Both the position numbers and the translations under genes were made by a program. The notes under the pieces were generated by a model, which did no database searches, had not been told where the DNA came from, and was given only the letters and a program-made list of their open reading frames with translations. Positions 34,800 through 43,386 of a stretch of 64,000 bases of DNA are shown one piece after another. The stretch spans positions 1 through 64,000 of the forward strand of contig CAXBFG010000008.1 of the NCBI GenBank assembly GCA_963975155.1, written 5' to 3'. Source of the stretch: UBA5109 sp963975155. Lineage in GTDB: Bacteria > Pseudomonadota > Gammaproteobacteria > Pseudomonadales > Pseudohongiellaceae. How positions within the stretch are numbered: the stretch's first letter is position 1; each line of letters opens with the position of its first letter.

Positions 34800-36074
34800 T
34801 TAGTTGTTTACAAACTCAGGGTAGGCTTCAACGCCACACTCTGACAAGTCAACACCTTCGGCTTCTTCTTCCTCGCTGACCCGGATACCCATGATCATTT
34901 TGATCAGGAACCAGACAATCAGGCTGGCTCCGAATACCCAGACGAAGATAGTCAGTAATCCGATAAGTTGACCGCTAACACTGGCACCGCCAGTTACGCA
35001 GACAGCCATGACACCGAAGATACCAACCACCCCATGAACAGACAGAGCACCGACTGGATCATCGATTTTCAGTTTATCAAAGGAAATGATGCTAAAGACC
35101 ACAAGGACACCGCCGATAAAGCCTACTATTGTTGAAGCCAGTGGGCCCGGAGACGCCGGGTCAGCAGTAATAGCAACCAGACCGGCCAATGCTCCATTAA
35201 GAACCATGGTCAGATCAGCTTTACCAAACAGGATGCGTGCCATGATCAGCGCGCCAATCAAACCACCAGCTGCGGCAGCATTGGTATTCAAAAATACGTT
35301 TGCTACTTCGTTGGCTACACCGATACCACCCAGTTTCAGCGTTGAACCGCCGTTAAAACCGAACCAGCCCATCCAGAGTATAAAAGTACCCAGAGTGGCC
35401 AGAGGCATATTGGCGCCTGGTATTGGCTTAACAGAGCCGTCTGCAGCGTATTTACCTTTACGTGGTCCCAGCAAGAGTACTCCAGCCAGAGCTGCAGCAG
35501 CTCCTGCTAAATGCACAATCCCAGATCCGGCGTAATCGCTGTAATTCAGCTCAAACATGCCAAATACAGATGCACCACCCCAGGTCCAGCTACCTTCCAT
35601 CGGGTAGATTAAACCTGTCATGACAACCGCAAATGCAAGGAAGGCCCAAAGTTTCATGCGCTCAGCAACCGCTCCAGAGACAATCGACATTGCTGTTGCA
35701 ACGAATACTACCTGGAAGAAGAAGTCAGATGCGCCTGAATAATCACTCATGTCAGCAAAACCAGCTTCAGCAGATGATGCCAGTACAGCAGCAACAGCTT
35801 CATCATCCATTTCAGCAACTGTGGTGATGCCACTTAGGAAAACGCCGCCATCATACATAATGGCATAACCACATATCATATACATGGTGCATGCCACCGC
35901 AAACAAGGCGATGTTTTTGGTTAGAATTTCAGTTGTGTTTTTGGAACGAACCAGACCCGCTTCCAGCATTGCGAAGCCTGCTGCCATCCACATAACTAAG
36001 GCTCCAGTCACCAGGAAATAAAAGGTATCCATGGCGTACTGAAGTTCGAATATATAATTTAGATTACTTTCCAT
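34800..36074 (-). CDS. amt: Ammonium transporter (Amt), GlnK-linked
   Basis: 424 residues with 11-12 transmembrane helices. Pore histidines are visible in SGIVHLAGAAAAL and ALSVHGVVGIFG, and the Phe-gate/Asp region in FVATAMSIVSGAVAERM. There is no signal peptide; the N terminus begins at helix 1 (MDTFYFLVTGALVMWMAAGF). The sequence (for example FAMLEAGLVRSKNTTEIL) differs from the AmtB-type copy further right, so the two are distinct subfamilies. It takes up ammonium/ammonia and is blocked by unmodified GlnK. It follows glnK by 44 bp on the same strand and probably shares its transcript from the sigma-54 promoter. Confidence 0.95.
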   Translation of the reverse strand: MESNLNYIFELQYAMDTFYFLVTGALVMWMAAGFAMLEAGLVRSKNTTEILTKNIALFAVACTMYMICGYAIMYDGGVFLSGITTVAEMDDEAVAAVLASSAEAGFADMSDYSGASDFFFQVVFVATAMSIVSGAVAERMKLWAFLAFAVVMTGLIYPMEGSWTWGGASVFGMFELNYSDYAGSGIVHLAGAAAALAGVLLLGPRKGKYAADGSVKPIPGANMPLATLGTFILWMGWFGFNGGSTLKLGGIGVANEVANVFLNTNAAAAGGLIGALIMARILFGKADLTMVLNGALAGLVAITADPASPGPLASTIVGFIGGVLVVFSIISFDKLKIDDPVGALSVHGVVGIFGVMAVCVTGGASVSGQLIGLLTIFVWVFGASLIVWFLIKMIMGIRVSEEEEAEGVDLSECGVEAYPEFVNN

Positions 36075-36118
36075 ACTAAGCCCTCCTGAAAGCTTTGTAT
36101 TACAGTGAGTTCAAATAC

Positions 36119-36457
36119 TTAAATGGCTTCGTCACCGGATTCACCGGTTCGGATACGAATGGCTTGGGCAATATCTGTAACAAAGATTTTTCCATCGCCA
36201 ATTTTGCCGGTATTCGCGGCTTTGGTAATGGTTTCAATTGTTTGATCCAGCGTACTGTCTGTAACTGCTACTTCAATTTTTAATTTGGGTAGAAAGTCCA
36301 CGACATACTCTGCACCGCGATATAGCTCAGTGTGTCCTTTTTGACGACCAAAGCCTTTAACTTCAGTGACAGTGATCCCCTGAACACCGATTTCAGATAG
36401 GGCTTCCCTGACGTCATCAAGCTTGAAGGGCTTGATAATCGCATTTATCATTTTCAT
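36119..36457 (-). CDS. glnK: GlnK, PII nitrogen-signal protein
   Basis: 112 residues, the full length of PII proteins. Tyr51 at the tip of the T loop (RGAEYVVDFLPK) is the uridylylation site of GlnD, and KIGDGKIFV contains the ATP-binding B loop. It senses 2-oxoglutarate and ATP/ADP and controls the adjacent ammonium transporter. A good ribosome binding site (AGGAG) precedes the start. It is preceded by a sigma-54 promoter and an NtrC-type palindrome, so it is likely induced by nitrogen limitation. Confidence 0.97.
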   Translation of the reverse strand: MKMINAIIKPFKLDDVREALSEIGVQGITVTEVKGFGRQKGHTELYRGAEYVVDFLPKLKIEVAVTDSTLDQTIETITKAANTGKIGDGKIFVTDIAQAIRIRTGESGDEAI

Positions 36458-36562
36458 TAGATTCTCCTGCTCATGGTTTTAGCAGCTGTGTCAGTTTCGA
36501 TTTTCAGACTGCTGAGAAACAAAGTTTTAATTAATAGCTCCTGGAAGCTGCGCAATAAGAAG

Positions 36563-36578
36563 AGCAATCCTCATGCCA
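36563..36578 (-). promoter_or_regulatory. Sigma-54 promoter of glnK-amt
   Basis: Read on the minus strand, TGGCATGAGGATTGCT matches the minus-24/minus-12 consensus TGGCAC-N5-TTGCA with correct GG-GC spacing. The start site would be about 95 bp before glnK. Confidence 0.85.
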
Positions 36579-36652
36579 ACATTAAAAAATACATATAAAA
36601 CAGTTAGATAACTGCTTTTCCAGTTCAGAAAGCAAAATTGCGAAAGTCATTC

Positions 36653-36667
36653 GCACCAGGTTGGTGC
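36653..36667. promoter_or_regulatory. NtrC-binding palindrome
   Basis: GCACCA-GGT-TGGTGC is a perfect inverted repeat matching the NtrC consensus GCACYA-N3-TGGTGC. It lies about 75-100 bp upstream of the sigma-54 promoter, a usual enhancer distance. A further half-site TGGTGC at 36734 lies toward the divergent amtB gene. Confidence 0.82.
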
Positions 36668-36954
36668 GGTTTTTATGGGATTTGAACTGTTTAGATTGAA
36701 TTAATGCCCCGGTCTTCTGGTTTGCCAAATCAGTGGTGCCAGATGGAATGCATGTATCGCGGGCTTTAAAAGAGTAACAGCGCTTGTTATTCGATTGGTC
36801 TATACTTTATGCTCCATTTTGGAGCTGGTTTCCCCGCTTGAAAATCTGCTGCACAGCACAGCTGATGTCACAGGTTTGTTATGGAAACTGAAAAGTTTAG
36901 AAAAAAAGCTAAAAAATCAGAAAAAAAATGAAAAAGTCGCTGAAGGGGATAAAC

Positions 36955-38247
36955 ATGAGAGAACACATAAAGCCAGTTGTATTTGCACTGGGTCTTTGCC
37001 TATTACCTGGAGTCAGCATGGCTCAAGAGCTTGATGGCGCTGATACTGCCTGGATTATGACTTCAATAGCACTGGTTCTGTTTATGACGGTTCCCGGCCT
37101 GTCACTTTTCTATGGTGGTCTGGTCAGGGTAAGGAACGTACTTTCTGTACTCATGCAATGTTTTGCAATTACCTGTGTAGCCTCGGTGGTGTGGCTGGTT
37201 TGTGGTTACAGTCTGGCATTCGGGGAAGGTAATGCTTTTATTGGTGATTTCAGTAATGTCCTGTTTGCCAATATTCAGGAGGAAACAGTATCCGGTTCAA
37301 TACCTGAATCAGTTTTTGCTTTATTCCAGATGACCTTTGCGATCATTACTCCGGCACTTATTTTTGGTGGCTTTGCAGAACGCGTCAAATTTGGCGCTGT
37401 CATGCTGTTTAGTATTTTGTGGTTGCTGCTGGTTTATGTGCCCGTCACACATTGGGTTTGGGGCGGTGGTTGGCTTGGAGCCATGGGCTTGCTGGATTTT
37501 GCAGGCGGCACGGTTGTGCATATCACTGCAGGGGTTGCAGCTTTGGTATGTGCCCTGACAATTGGTACCAGAAGTGGTTTTGGCAAAATTCCAATGGCAC
37601 CTCACAATATGACCATGACAGTTACCGGTGCAGGAATGTTGTGGGTCGGATGGTTTGGCTTCAATGGTGGCAGTGCCCTGGCTGCAAATGGTGATGCCGG
37701 CATGGCAATGCTGGTCACGCATATATCTGCTGCGGCAGGGTCGATTTCATGGATGATGATGGAGAAATTCAAGTTTGGTAAACCTTCGGTATTGGGTATA
37801 GTCACTGGCATGGTTGCAGGCTTGGGTACAATAACGCCTGCCTCTGGTTTCGTAGGCCCTGGTGGAGCTTTGGTCATCGGTCTGTGTGCAGGTGCAGTTT
37901 GTTTCTTTGCCACACAATATATTAAACAGGTATTAAAAATTGACGATTCACTTGATGTTTTTCCAGTGCACGGAGTAGGTGGCATACTGGGTACTTTCTT
38001 TGCCGGGATATTTGCATCGGCAGGACTGGGTGCTTTTAGTGGTCAAGGTTACAGCGAGGGAATGACCATGGGCTCGCAGTTGAGCGTGCAATTGCTTGGC
38101 ATTGTCAGCACTGTGGTCTATACGGCCCTGCTCACTTTTATCATTGTGAAGGTCGTCACTGCCATAACAGGCTTTCGTGTCAGCGAAGAAGATGAAACTT
38201 CAGGCCTTGACCTCATTCTGCATGATGAAAGGGGTTATGATTTATAG
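36955..38247 (+). CDS. amtB: Ammonium transporter AmtB
   Basis: 430 residues from the ATG at 36955, chosen because AAGGGG precedes it and a signal peptide (MREHIKPVVFALGLCLLPG, then SMAQE) follows. The upstream ATG at 36928 would add nine residues. It has 11 further helices with the E. coli AmtB-like core: FAERVKFGA, HWVWGGGWLG, VVHITAGVAAL and the pore His in FPVHGVGGILG. It is divergent from the glnK-amt pair. I find no sigma-54 promoter on the plus strand here, so its regulation may differ. Confidence 0.95.
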   Translation: MREHIKPVVFALGLCLLPGVSMAQELDGADTAWIMTSIALVLFMTVPGLSLFYGGLVRVRNVLSVLMQCFAITCVASVVWLVCGYSLAFGEGNAFIGDFSNVLFANIQEETVSGSIPESVFALFQMTFAIITPALIFGGFAERVKFGAVMLFSILWLLLVYVPVTHWVWGGGWLGAMGLLDFAGGTVVHITAGVAALVCALTIGTRSGFGKIPMAPHNMTMTVTGAGMLWVGWFGFNGGSALAANGDAGMAMLVTHISAAAGSISWMMMEKFKFGKPSVLGIVTGMVAGLGTITPASGFVGPGGALVIGLCAGAVCFFATQYIKQVLKIDDSLDVFPVHGVGGILGTFFAGIFASAGLGAFSGQGYSEGMTMGSQLSVQLLGIVSTVVYTALLTFIIVKVVTAITGFRVSEEDETSGLDLILHDERGYDL

Positions 38248-38273
38248 CCTGATTCCGGCAACTGAGGCGAATT

Positions 38274-38306
38274 AAAAAATGGGAGGCTACGGCTTCCCAA
38301 TTTTTT
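38274..38306 (+). terminator. Intrinsic terminator after amtB
   Basis: Stem of GGGAGGC with GCTTCCC-type pairing (one G-T) closed by a c(TACG)g loop, a very stable UNCG-class tetraloop, flanked by AAAAAAT and ATTTTTT. Confidence 0.85.
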
Positions 38307-38321
38307 GTTTACAATAAAAGC

Positions 38322-39332
38322 ATGCATTTCAAATTACTCAAATTACTTGCCGATGGTAAGTTTCACTCTGGCGAAATTCTGGCAAATAAGTTGCAGATAA
38401 GCCGAACTGCTATCTGGAAAATGATACCCCGGATACAGGATCTTGGTCTGGAACTTCATTCAGTGAAAGGTAAAGGTTACCGCTTGTTTGAGCCGGTAAA
38501 TTTACTGGACAAAAAAAATCTGCTTAAAAGTATTCCTGAACGCCTGGAGCATAAAATTCAGGGTATTCGGATATTTCCGACTATTGAGTCGACTTCAGGC
38601 TATGCCATGCAATTATTACAAAACAGGGAATTAGACCTAAAAGACCATAAAGTTTTTGTATGCCTTGCGGAACATCAAACAGCAGGCAAGGGAAGAAGAG
38701 GAAAAACCTGGGTAAGCCCCTTCGGTAATAATCTATACCTTAGCCTGGTTCGTGAATTTAACAGTGGGGTCAGCGAACTTGAAGGGCTGAGTCTGGTGGT
38801 AGGTTTAGCCGTCATCAGAGTATTACAAGCCAGGCAGATCCAGGGTCTGGGGATCAAGTGGCCGAATGACATACAGTGGCAGGGGAAGAAACTGGCCGGT
38901 ATATTACTGGAGGTTTCAGGTGACCCTACCGGACTTTCGCAGGTAATAATTGGCCTGGGGTTAAATGTATGTGCAAATAAGGGTGCAATGCAGGAAGTCG
39001 ATCAGCCATGGGTTGATTTAAAAACTATAGGTAAAGCGGTTCCTGACAGAAGCAGGCTTGCTGCCGAAATAATTACTGAAATTATAGATATGGTCGAAGA
39101 ATTCGAAACCAGGGGCTTCGTGGCCTTTAAAGCGGAATGGGACAGAAGTGACGCTTTAAAACATCAGCAGGTTGAACTTAAAACCAGCAGCAATCAGCCT
39201 GCAGGTATAAAAGGTAAAGTGCTGGGGGTAAACGACCAGGGAGCTTTATTAATGCAGACAGCAGCAGGAATAGAGACCTTTCATGGTGGGGAAGTGTCTC
39301 CAAGACTGCTTCAGGCCAAGTCTGTAGTATGA
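38322..39332 (+). CDS. birA: BirA, biotin-protein ligase and biotin repressor
   Basis: 336 residues in the bifunctional form: an N-terminal winged helix (LLKLLADGKFHSGEILANKL, SRTAIWKMI) that binds the biotin operator, a central catalytic domain with the biotinyl-AMP loop GKGRRGKTW and KWPNDIQW, and a C-terminal SH3-like domain. It activates biotin to biotinyl-AMP and attaches it to acetyl-CoA carboxylase. It overlaps coaX by 4 bp, an arrangement found in Pseudomonas. Confidence 0.96.
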   Translation: MHFKLLKLLADGKFHSGEILANKLQISRTAIWKMIPRIQDLGLELHSVKGKGYRLFEPVNLLDKKNLLKSIPERLEHKIQGIRIFPTIESTSGYAMQLLQNRELDLKDHKVFVCLAEHQTAGKGRRGKTWVSPFGNNLYLSLVREFNSGVSELEGLSLVVGLAVIRVLQARQIQGLGIKWPNDIQWQGKKLAGILLEVSGDPTGLSQVIIGLGLNVCANKGAMQEVDQPWVDLKTIGKAVPDRSRLAAEIITEIIDMVEEFETRGFVAFKAEWDRSDALKHQQVELKTSSNQPAGIKGKVLGVNDQGALLMQTAAGIETFHGGEVSPRLLQAKSVV

Positions 39333-40117
39333 AAATTCTGGAAATAGATGCAGGTAATACACGACTTAAATGGCGACTGCTGGAGCAAACACAGCAAAAA
39401 AAGGAAACTATAAAATCTGGTGCAGCGCTGGCAGTTGAAAAAAAAGCCATGCTTCCGGAAGAGTTTCAGCAGCAAATACATGCCCTGCATGTGGCAGATC
39501 CAGGTGCAATTGAAGTAGTAAGAGCTTCTAATGTCCGCGGAGCAACATTCGCTAAAGCCTTATCTGGATTTTGTGAAGAGCTTTTATCAGTGGCCGTAGA
39601 TTTTGCCCTTGTCAGGCAGAATCATGCGGGATTACAAAACAGTTACCAGCTTCCGACTGCCTTGGGTGTGGACCGCTGGCTGGCGATGCTGGCAGCCTAC
39701 AAGTCCAGTCAGCAGGCAGTCTGCGTGATTGATTGCGGCAGCGCTATGACAGTAGATCTGGTTTCTGCCAATGGCCTCCATGAAGGTGGTTTTATTGTTC
39801 CGGGTTTACAGCTTATGAAATTAAGTTTAGGTGAGCATACGGCAGAACTGGGTTATCGCCCGGAAGATGATTTTGCCTTAGAGCCGGGGAAAAGCACTGC
39901 CGAAGCTATTAATCATGGAATTTTAACAATGGTTCTGGGCATGCTGGAACATGTACACGACAAATGGGGTGCGGATAAAAACTGGTATCTATGTGGTGGT
40001 GACGCTGCCTTACTTGCTTCCTTTATTGACTGGCCCCATCAATTAATGCCGGAGCTGGTCATGGATGGTCTTGCTATTGCCTGTGGCAAACCGGGAGCAA
40101 GCACTGATTACTCATGA
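39329..40117 (+). CDS. coaX: CoaX, type III pantothenate kinase
   Basis: 262 residues, first step of coenzyme A synthesis (pantothenate to 4'-phosphopantothenate). The ASKHA-fold phosphate-binding loop DAGNTRLKW lies near the N terminus, followed by ALGVDRWLAMLAAY and VIDCGSAMTVDLV with the catalytic Asp, and EGGFIVPGLQLM. Type III enzymes need a monovalent cation and are not inhibited by CoA. The gene overlaps birA and the SPOR gene by 4 bp each. Confidence 0.95.
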   Translation: MKILEIDAGNTRLKWRLLEQTQQKKETIKSGAALAVEKKAMLPEEFQQQIHALHVADPGAIEVVRASNVRGATFAKALSGFCEELLSVAVDFALVRQNHAGLQNSYQLPTALGVDRWLAMLAAYKSSQQAVCVIDCGSAMTVDLVSANGLHEGGFIVPGLQLMKLSLGEHTAELGYRPEDDFALEPGKSTAEAINHGILTMVLGMLEHVHDKWGADKNWYLCGGDAALLASFIDWPHQLMPELVMDGLAIACGKPGASTDYS

Positions 40118-40914
40118 GAAATTTTGCCATCTGTCTGTTACTGCTGAACCTGCTTTATCTGTCCTGGAATCTGGGCTTTTTCCCGGGTTCTGATAGTGAA
40201 GATGAATCTATAATCCGAAATCCAAGGCAGGATGCGCCTCAGGCTCTGGTTTTGCTGAGTGAGCTGGATGAGCTTCAAGTTCTGGAAAGAGAAACAGTGC
40301 CTGCTGTCGCTATCACTCCTGAAGATATATCAGAATCTGCAACAGCAGGAATTACAGCCACCCAGATTGAAGGCTTGCCCAGCAGTTCAGGTAATGGAGT
40401 CAGTGCAGAGCTTGAACCGGCAATAATTGACGAAACACTGAACACTTGTCTGGCCTTCGGTGTTTTTGAGAATCTTGCCGACAGTAATGCAATGGTAGCT
40501 GAGCTAAGGCAGCAAGGCTTTCAGGCCAGGGTGCAATTGCAGGAACAAACAGATTCTGTCTACAGGGTCTATATGCCACCCTTCAGCTCAGATACTGCTG
40601 CCAGACAAACCCTGGCAAATTTACTGGAAAACGGCGTAGACAGCTTCCTGATTACTGAAGGAGATCTTGCCCAGGGGATTTCTCTGGGTGTGTTTTCGCA
40701 GCAGAGCACAGCGTTCAGGTTACAGGAAGAACTGGCTGCAGAAGGTTATGCCACCAATACTCAGGAAATTATCCGCAGTAATACTGAATTTTGGGTAGTC
40801 GTTCAGTCCGCTACAAATACTGCTATTGAAGCCCTGTGGATGGCTTTATTGAATGACCAGCCAGACCTAAAACAATCAGAAAATCTCTGTGAAATCATTG
40901 CACCTGAGGTCTAA
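40114..40914 (+). CDS. SPOR-domain-like membrane protein
   Basis: 266 residues. An N-terminal hydrophobic segment (residues 4-20) anchors it, followed by an acidic variable linker. The C-terminal half carries two SPOR-like repeats: CLAFGVFENLADSNAMVAEL with VYRVYMPPF, and GISLGVFSQQSTAFRLQEEL with WVVVQ. SPOR domains bind denuded peptidoglycan at division septa. A protein of this kind follows coaX in Pseudomonas, so its position supports the assignment. No specific name. Confidence 0.82.
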   Translation: MRNFAICLLLLNLLYLSWNLGFFPGSDSEDESIIRNPRQDAPQALVLLSELDELQVLERETVPAVAITPEDISESATAGITATQIEGLPSSSGNGVSAELEPAIIDETLNTCLAFGVFENLADSNAMVAELRQQGFQARVQLQEQTDSVYRVYMPPFSSDTAARQTLANLLENGVDSFLITEGDLAQGISLGVFSQQSTAFRLQEELAAEGYATNTQEIIRSNTEFWVVVQSATNTAIEALWMALLNDQPDLKQSENLCEIIAPEV

Positions 40915-40926
40915 TTCCCATAGAAT
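40898..40926 (+). promoter_or_regulatory. Strong sigma-70 promoter for tRNA-tuf cluster
   Basis: TTGCAC and TAGAAT with a 17-bp spacer, followed by the GC-rich discriminator GCCGCCTC, the kind associated with stringent control of stable-RNA genes. It overlaps the end of the SPOR gene, and the start site would be about 45 bp before tRNA-Tyr. Confidence 0.82.
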
Positions 40927-40978
40927 GCCGCCTCTGTGTAAAAGAGAGCCAGAAAAAAGCTTGTCTGATGATCTTTTT

Positions 40979-41062
40979 GGAGGGGTTCCCGAGCGGTCAA
41001 AGGGATCAGACTGTAAATCTGACGCGTAAGCTTCGGTGGTTCAAATCCACCCCCCTCCACCA
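40979..41062 (+). tRNA. tRNA-Tyr (GUA)
   Basis: 84 nt with a long variable arm typical of tRNA-Tyr, anticodon loop CTGTAAA (GTA), T arm GGTTCAAATCC, and encoded CCA. First gene of the tRNA-tuf cluster. Confidence 0.97.
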
Positions 41063-41119
41063 ATCAGATTGAGGGAAGCTGGGTGATCCGGGCGGTGCTT
41101 AAGCGTAGGGCGAAATCAG

Positions 41120-41178
41120 AAAACAGTGGACCAGGGATGTACTAACTAAGGTTAATAGTTCCTGGTCCTCTGTTTTTT
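41120..41178 (+). terminator. Strong hairpin with T run between tRNA-Tyr and tRNA-Gly
   Basis: Arms AAAACAGTGGACCAGG (41120-41135) and CCTGGTCCTCTGTTTT (41161-41176) pair with a single T-T mismatch; the loop is 25 nt and the right arm runs into TTTTTT. It looks like an intrinsic terminator or attenuator inside the tRNA-tuf transcript. Confidence 0.75.
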
Positions 41179-41262
41179 GCATGTGAGCCTTATTGAGGCG
41201 TTGTGAAGGTTGATTTTGTGGGGGGAGTTCGTAGTCTGTCGCAGAATTAGTGGGGAGTTAAA

Positions 41263-41336
41263 GCGGGTATAGTTCAATGGTAGAACTCCAGCCTTCCAAG
41301 CTGATCATGCGGGTTCGATTCCCGCTACCCGCTCCA
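41263..41336 (+). tRNA. tRNA-Gly (UCC)
   Basis: 74 nt, acceptor GCGGGTA pairing with TACCCGC, anticodon loop CTTCCAA (TCC), T arm GGTTCGATTCC, CCA encoded. Lies between tRNA-Tyr and tRNA-Thr as in many gammaproteobacterial tuf clusters. Confidence 0.97.
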
Positions 41337-41411
41337 GAGTCGAGTTTAAGGTTGCTTGGTCTAGTACTGAACCAGCCTTTAACAGGATGATGTGAGTAGA
41401 TCGTTGGGAGA

Positions 41412-41487
41412 GCTCGCATAGCTCAGGTGGTAGAGCGCATCATTGGTAATGATGAGGCCCCCAGTTCGACTCTGGGTGTGAGCACCA
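41412..41487 (+). tRNA. tRNA-Thr (GGU)
   Basis: 76 nt, anticodon loop TTGGTAA (GGT), D arm AGCTCAGGTGGTAGAGC, T arm AGTTCGACTCT, CCA encoded. Last tRNA before tuf. Confidence 0.97.
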
Positions 41488-41582
41488 TCTCTTGATCATA
41501 GGCTTGAACATAGAGTTTGAGAAAGCAAAATTACATAACATTAATAGTTAATAAATAAAGTTATCAGTCGGAGGCATATTCG

Positions 41583-42773
41583 ATGGCAAAGGAAAAGTTT
41601 GAAAGAAATAAGACCCACGTTAACGTGGGTACTATTGGTCACGTCGACCATGGTAAAACTACACTTACAGCTGCACTGACTCGTGTCTGCGCAGAAACCT
41701 GGGGTGGTACAGCGGTAGCCTTCGATGGTATCGATAATGCTCCTGAAGAAAGAGAGCGTGGTATTACTATCGCAACATCTCACGTGGAGTATGACTCCCC
41801 GAACCGCCATTATGCGCACGTTGACTGCCCAGGCCATGCTGACTATGTGAAAAACATGATCACTGGTGCTGCACAGATGGATGGCGCGATCCTGGTTTGT
41901 TCAGCGGCTGATGGTCCCATGCCCCAGACTCGTGAACACATTCTATTATCACGTCAGGTAGGTGTGCCTTATATCGTGGTTTTTATGAATAAAGCCGATA
42001 TGGTAGATGATGATGAGCTGCTGGAACTGGTAGAAATGGAAATTCGCGAACTCCTGGATCAGTATGAATTTCCAGGTGACGACACGCCAATCATTATTGG
42101 ATCTGCATTAAAAGCCCTGGAAGGTGATACTTCTGATATAGGTATGCCAGCTGTTAAAAAACTGGTTGAAACACTGGATTCATACATTCCTGATCCGGTA
42201 CGTGATATCGAGAAGCCATTCCTGATGCCTATTGAGGATGTATTCTCAATTTCCGGTCGTGGTACTGTTGTTACAGGCCGTATCGCCCGAGGTATTGTTA
42301 AGGTAGGTGAAGAATTACAAATTGTTGGTATTCGGGATACGCAGACTACTACCTGTACGGGTGTAGAGATGTTCCGTAAATTACTTGATGAAGGTCGTGC
42401 CGGTGAAAACGTTGGTATTCTGTTACGTGGTACTAAACGTGAAGATGTTGAACGTGGTCAGGTACTTGCCAAACCAGGATCAATCACACCGCATACCAAA
42501 TTTGAAGGTGAAGTCTACGTTCTTTCCAAAGATGAAGGTGGTCGTCATACACCTTTCTTCAAAGGTTATCGTCCACAGTTCTATTTTGAAACCACTGATG
42601 TAACTGGTGCAGTTGAACTACCAGAAGGTGTAGAAATGGTAATGCCTGGTGATAATGTCAAGATGGAGGTCGAGCTTATCGCCCCTATCGCGATGGAAGA
42701 AGGTCAGCGTTTTGCTGTTCGTGAAGGTGGACGAACAGTTGGAGCTGGTGTAGTCGCTAAAATCATCAAATAA
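41583..42773 (+). CDS. tuf: Elongation factor Tu
   Basis: 396 residues. EF-Tu carries aminoacyl-tRNA to the ribosome as a GTP complex. G1 (GHVDHGKT), G3 (DCPGHADY), G4 (NKAD) and G5 (SAL) motifs and domains 2 and 3 are intact. The AVAFDGIDNAPEERERGIT switch-I region is normal. It is the tufB-position copy, after tRNA-Thr and before tRNA-Trp. No second tuf gene follows fusA in this window. GGAGG precedes the start. Confidence 0.98.
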   Translation: MAKEKFERNKTHVNVGTIGHVDHGKTTLTAALTRVCAETWGGTAVAFDGIDNAPEERERGITIATSHVEYDSPNRHYAHVDCPGHADYVKNMITGAAQMDGAILVCSAADGPMPQTREHILLSRQVGVPYIVVFMNKADMVDDDELLELVEMEIRELLDQYEFPGDDTPIIIGSALKALEGDTSDIGMPAVKKLVETLDSYIPDPVRDIEKPFLMPIEDVFSISGRGTVVTGRIARGIVKVGEELQIVGIRDTQTTTCTGVEMFRKLLDEGRAGENVGILLRGTKREDVERGQVLAKPGSITPHTKFEGEVYVLSKDEGGRHTPFFKGYRPQFYFETTDVTGAVELPEGVEMVMPGDNVKMEVELIAPIAMEEGQRFAVREGGRTVGAGVVAKIIK

Positions 42774-42794
42774 TAGCTTTCTTTAAAGCTTTTA

Positions 42795-42835
42795 AATTAA
42801 GCCGAGGCCACTGAAACAGTCGTCTCGGCTTAATT
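42795..42835 (+). terminator. Hairpin after tuf, possible weak terminator
   Basis: Outer stem AATTAAGCCGAG/CTCGGCTTAATT (perfect 12 bp) encloses an inner ACTG-AAA-CAGT stem. There is no T run, so partial termination or RNA processing before tRNA-Trp is more likely than a full stop. Confidence 0.55.
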
Positions 42836-42874
42836 GTCTTATGAAAAAAAGTGTAAGCAGTTTGATGCGAATAT

Positions 42875-42950
42875 AGGCCAGTAGCTCAATTGGCAGAGCG
42901 ACGGTCTCCAAAACCGTAGGTTGGGGGTTCGATTCCCTCCTGGCCTGCCA
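42875..42950 (+). tRNA. tRNA-Trp (CCA)
   Basis: 76 nt with acceptor AGGCCAG, anticodon loop CTCCAAA (CCA), T arm GGTTCGATTCC, and encoded CCA end. Between tuf and secE, the usual place. Confidence 0.97.
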
Positions 42951-42977
42951 TTAAATGAAAGTTAAAGTCAGTAAAAA

Positions 42978-43373
42978 ATGAACGATAAAGCAGGAAAAGC
43001 AGCTAAATTAAAAACCCAGAGTGGCAAGGAAGGCAGTCTGGATCTGGTGCTTTGGTTTGTCGTGGTAGTTCTTGTAGCAGCAGGGGTATATGGCAATAGT
43101 TATTTTGCCGCAGAGTCCATGTTATACAGGGTTATTGGTTTACTGATTCTGGCTGGTATAGCAGGTTGGATTGCAGCTATGACTGTCAAAGGTAAAGCTT
43201 TTGTCAGTTTATGTCTGGAAGCCAGGACCGAAATTCGCAAAGTAGTATGGCCAACCAGGTCAGAGACCACGCAAACAACATTAATTGTGGTAGTGGTTGT
43301 AATGATAGTCGCTTTAATTTTATGGGCACTTGATTCTCTGCTTAGTTGGGTAATCACTTTTATAATTGGTTAG
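42978..43373 (+). CDS. secE: SecE, preprotein translocase subunit
   Basis: 131 residues with three transmembrane helices, as in enterobacterial SecE (127). The conserved cytoplasmic amphipathic helix and C-terminal helix are visible in EARTEIRKVVWPTRSETTQTT followed by a strongly hydrophobic segment. SecE clamps SecY in the translocon. It lies 27 bp after tRNA-Trp and 13 bp before nusG. Confidence 0.97.
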   Translation: MNDKAGKAAKLKTQSGKEGSLDLVLWFVVVVLVAAGVYGNSYFAAESMLYRVIGLLILAGIAGWIAAMTVKGKAFVSLCLEARTEIRKVVWPTRSETTQTTLIVVVVVMIVALILWALDSLLSWVITFIIG

Positions 43374-43386
43374 GAAATAGATAAGA

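Noticed and set aside
36661..36954. Sigma-54 promoter for amtB on the plus strand
   Set aside because: No GG and GC pair with the required 10-bp spacing could be found in this stretch.
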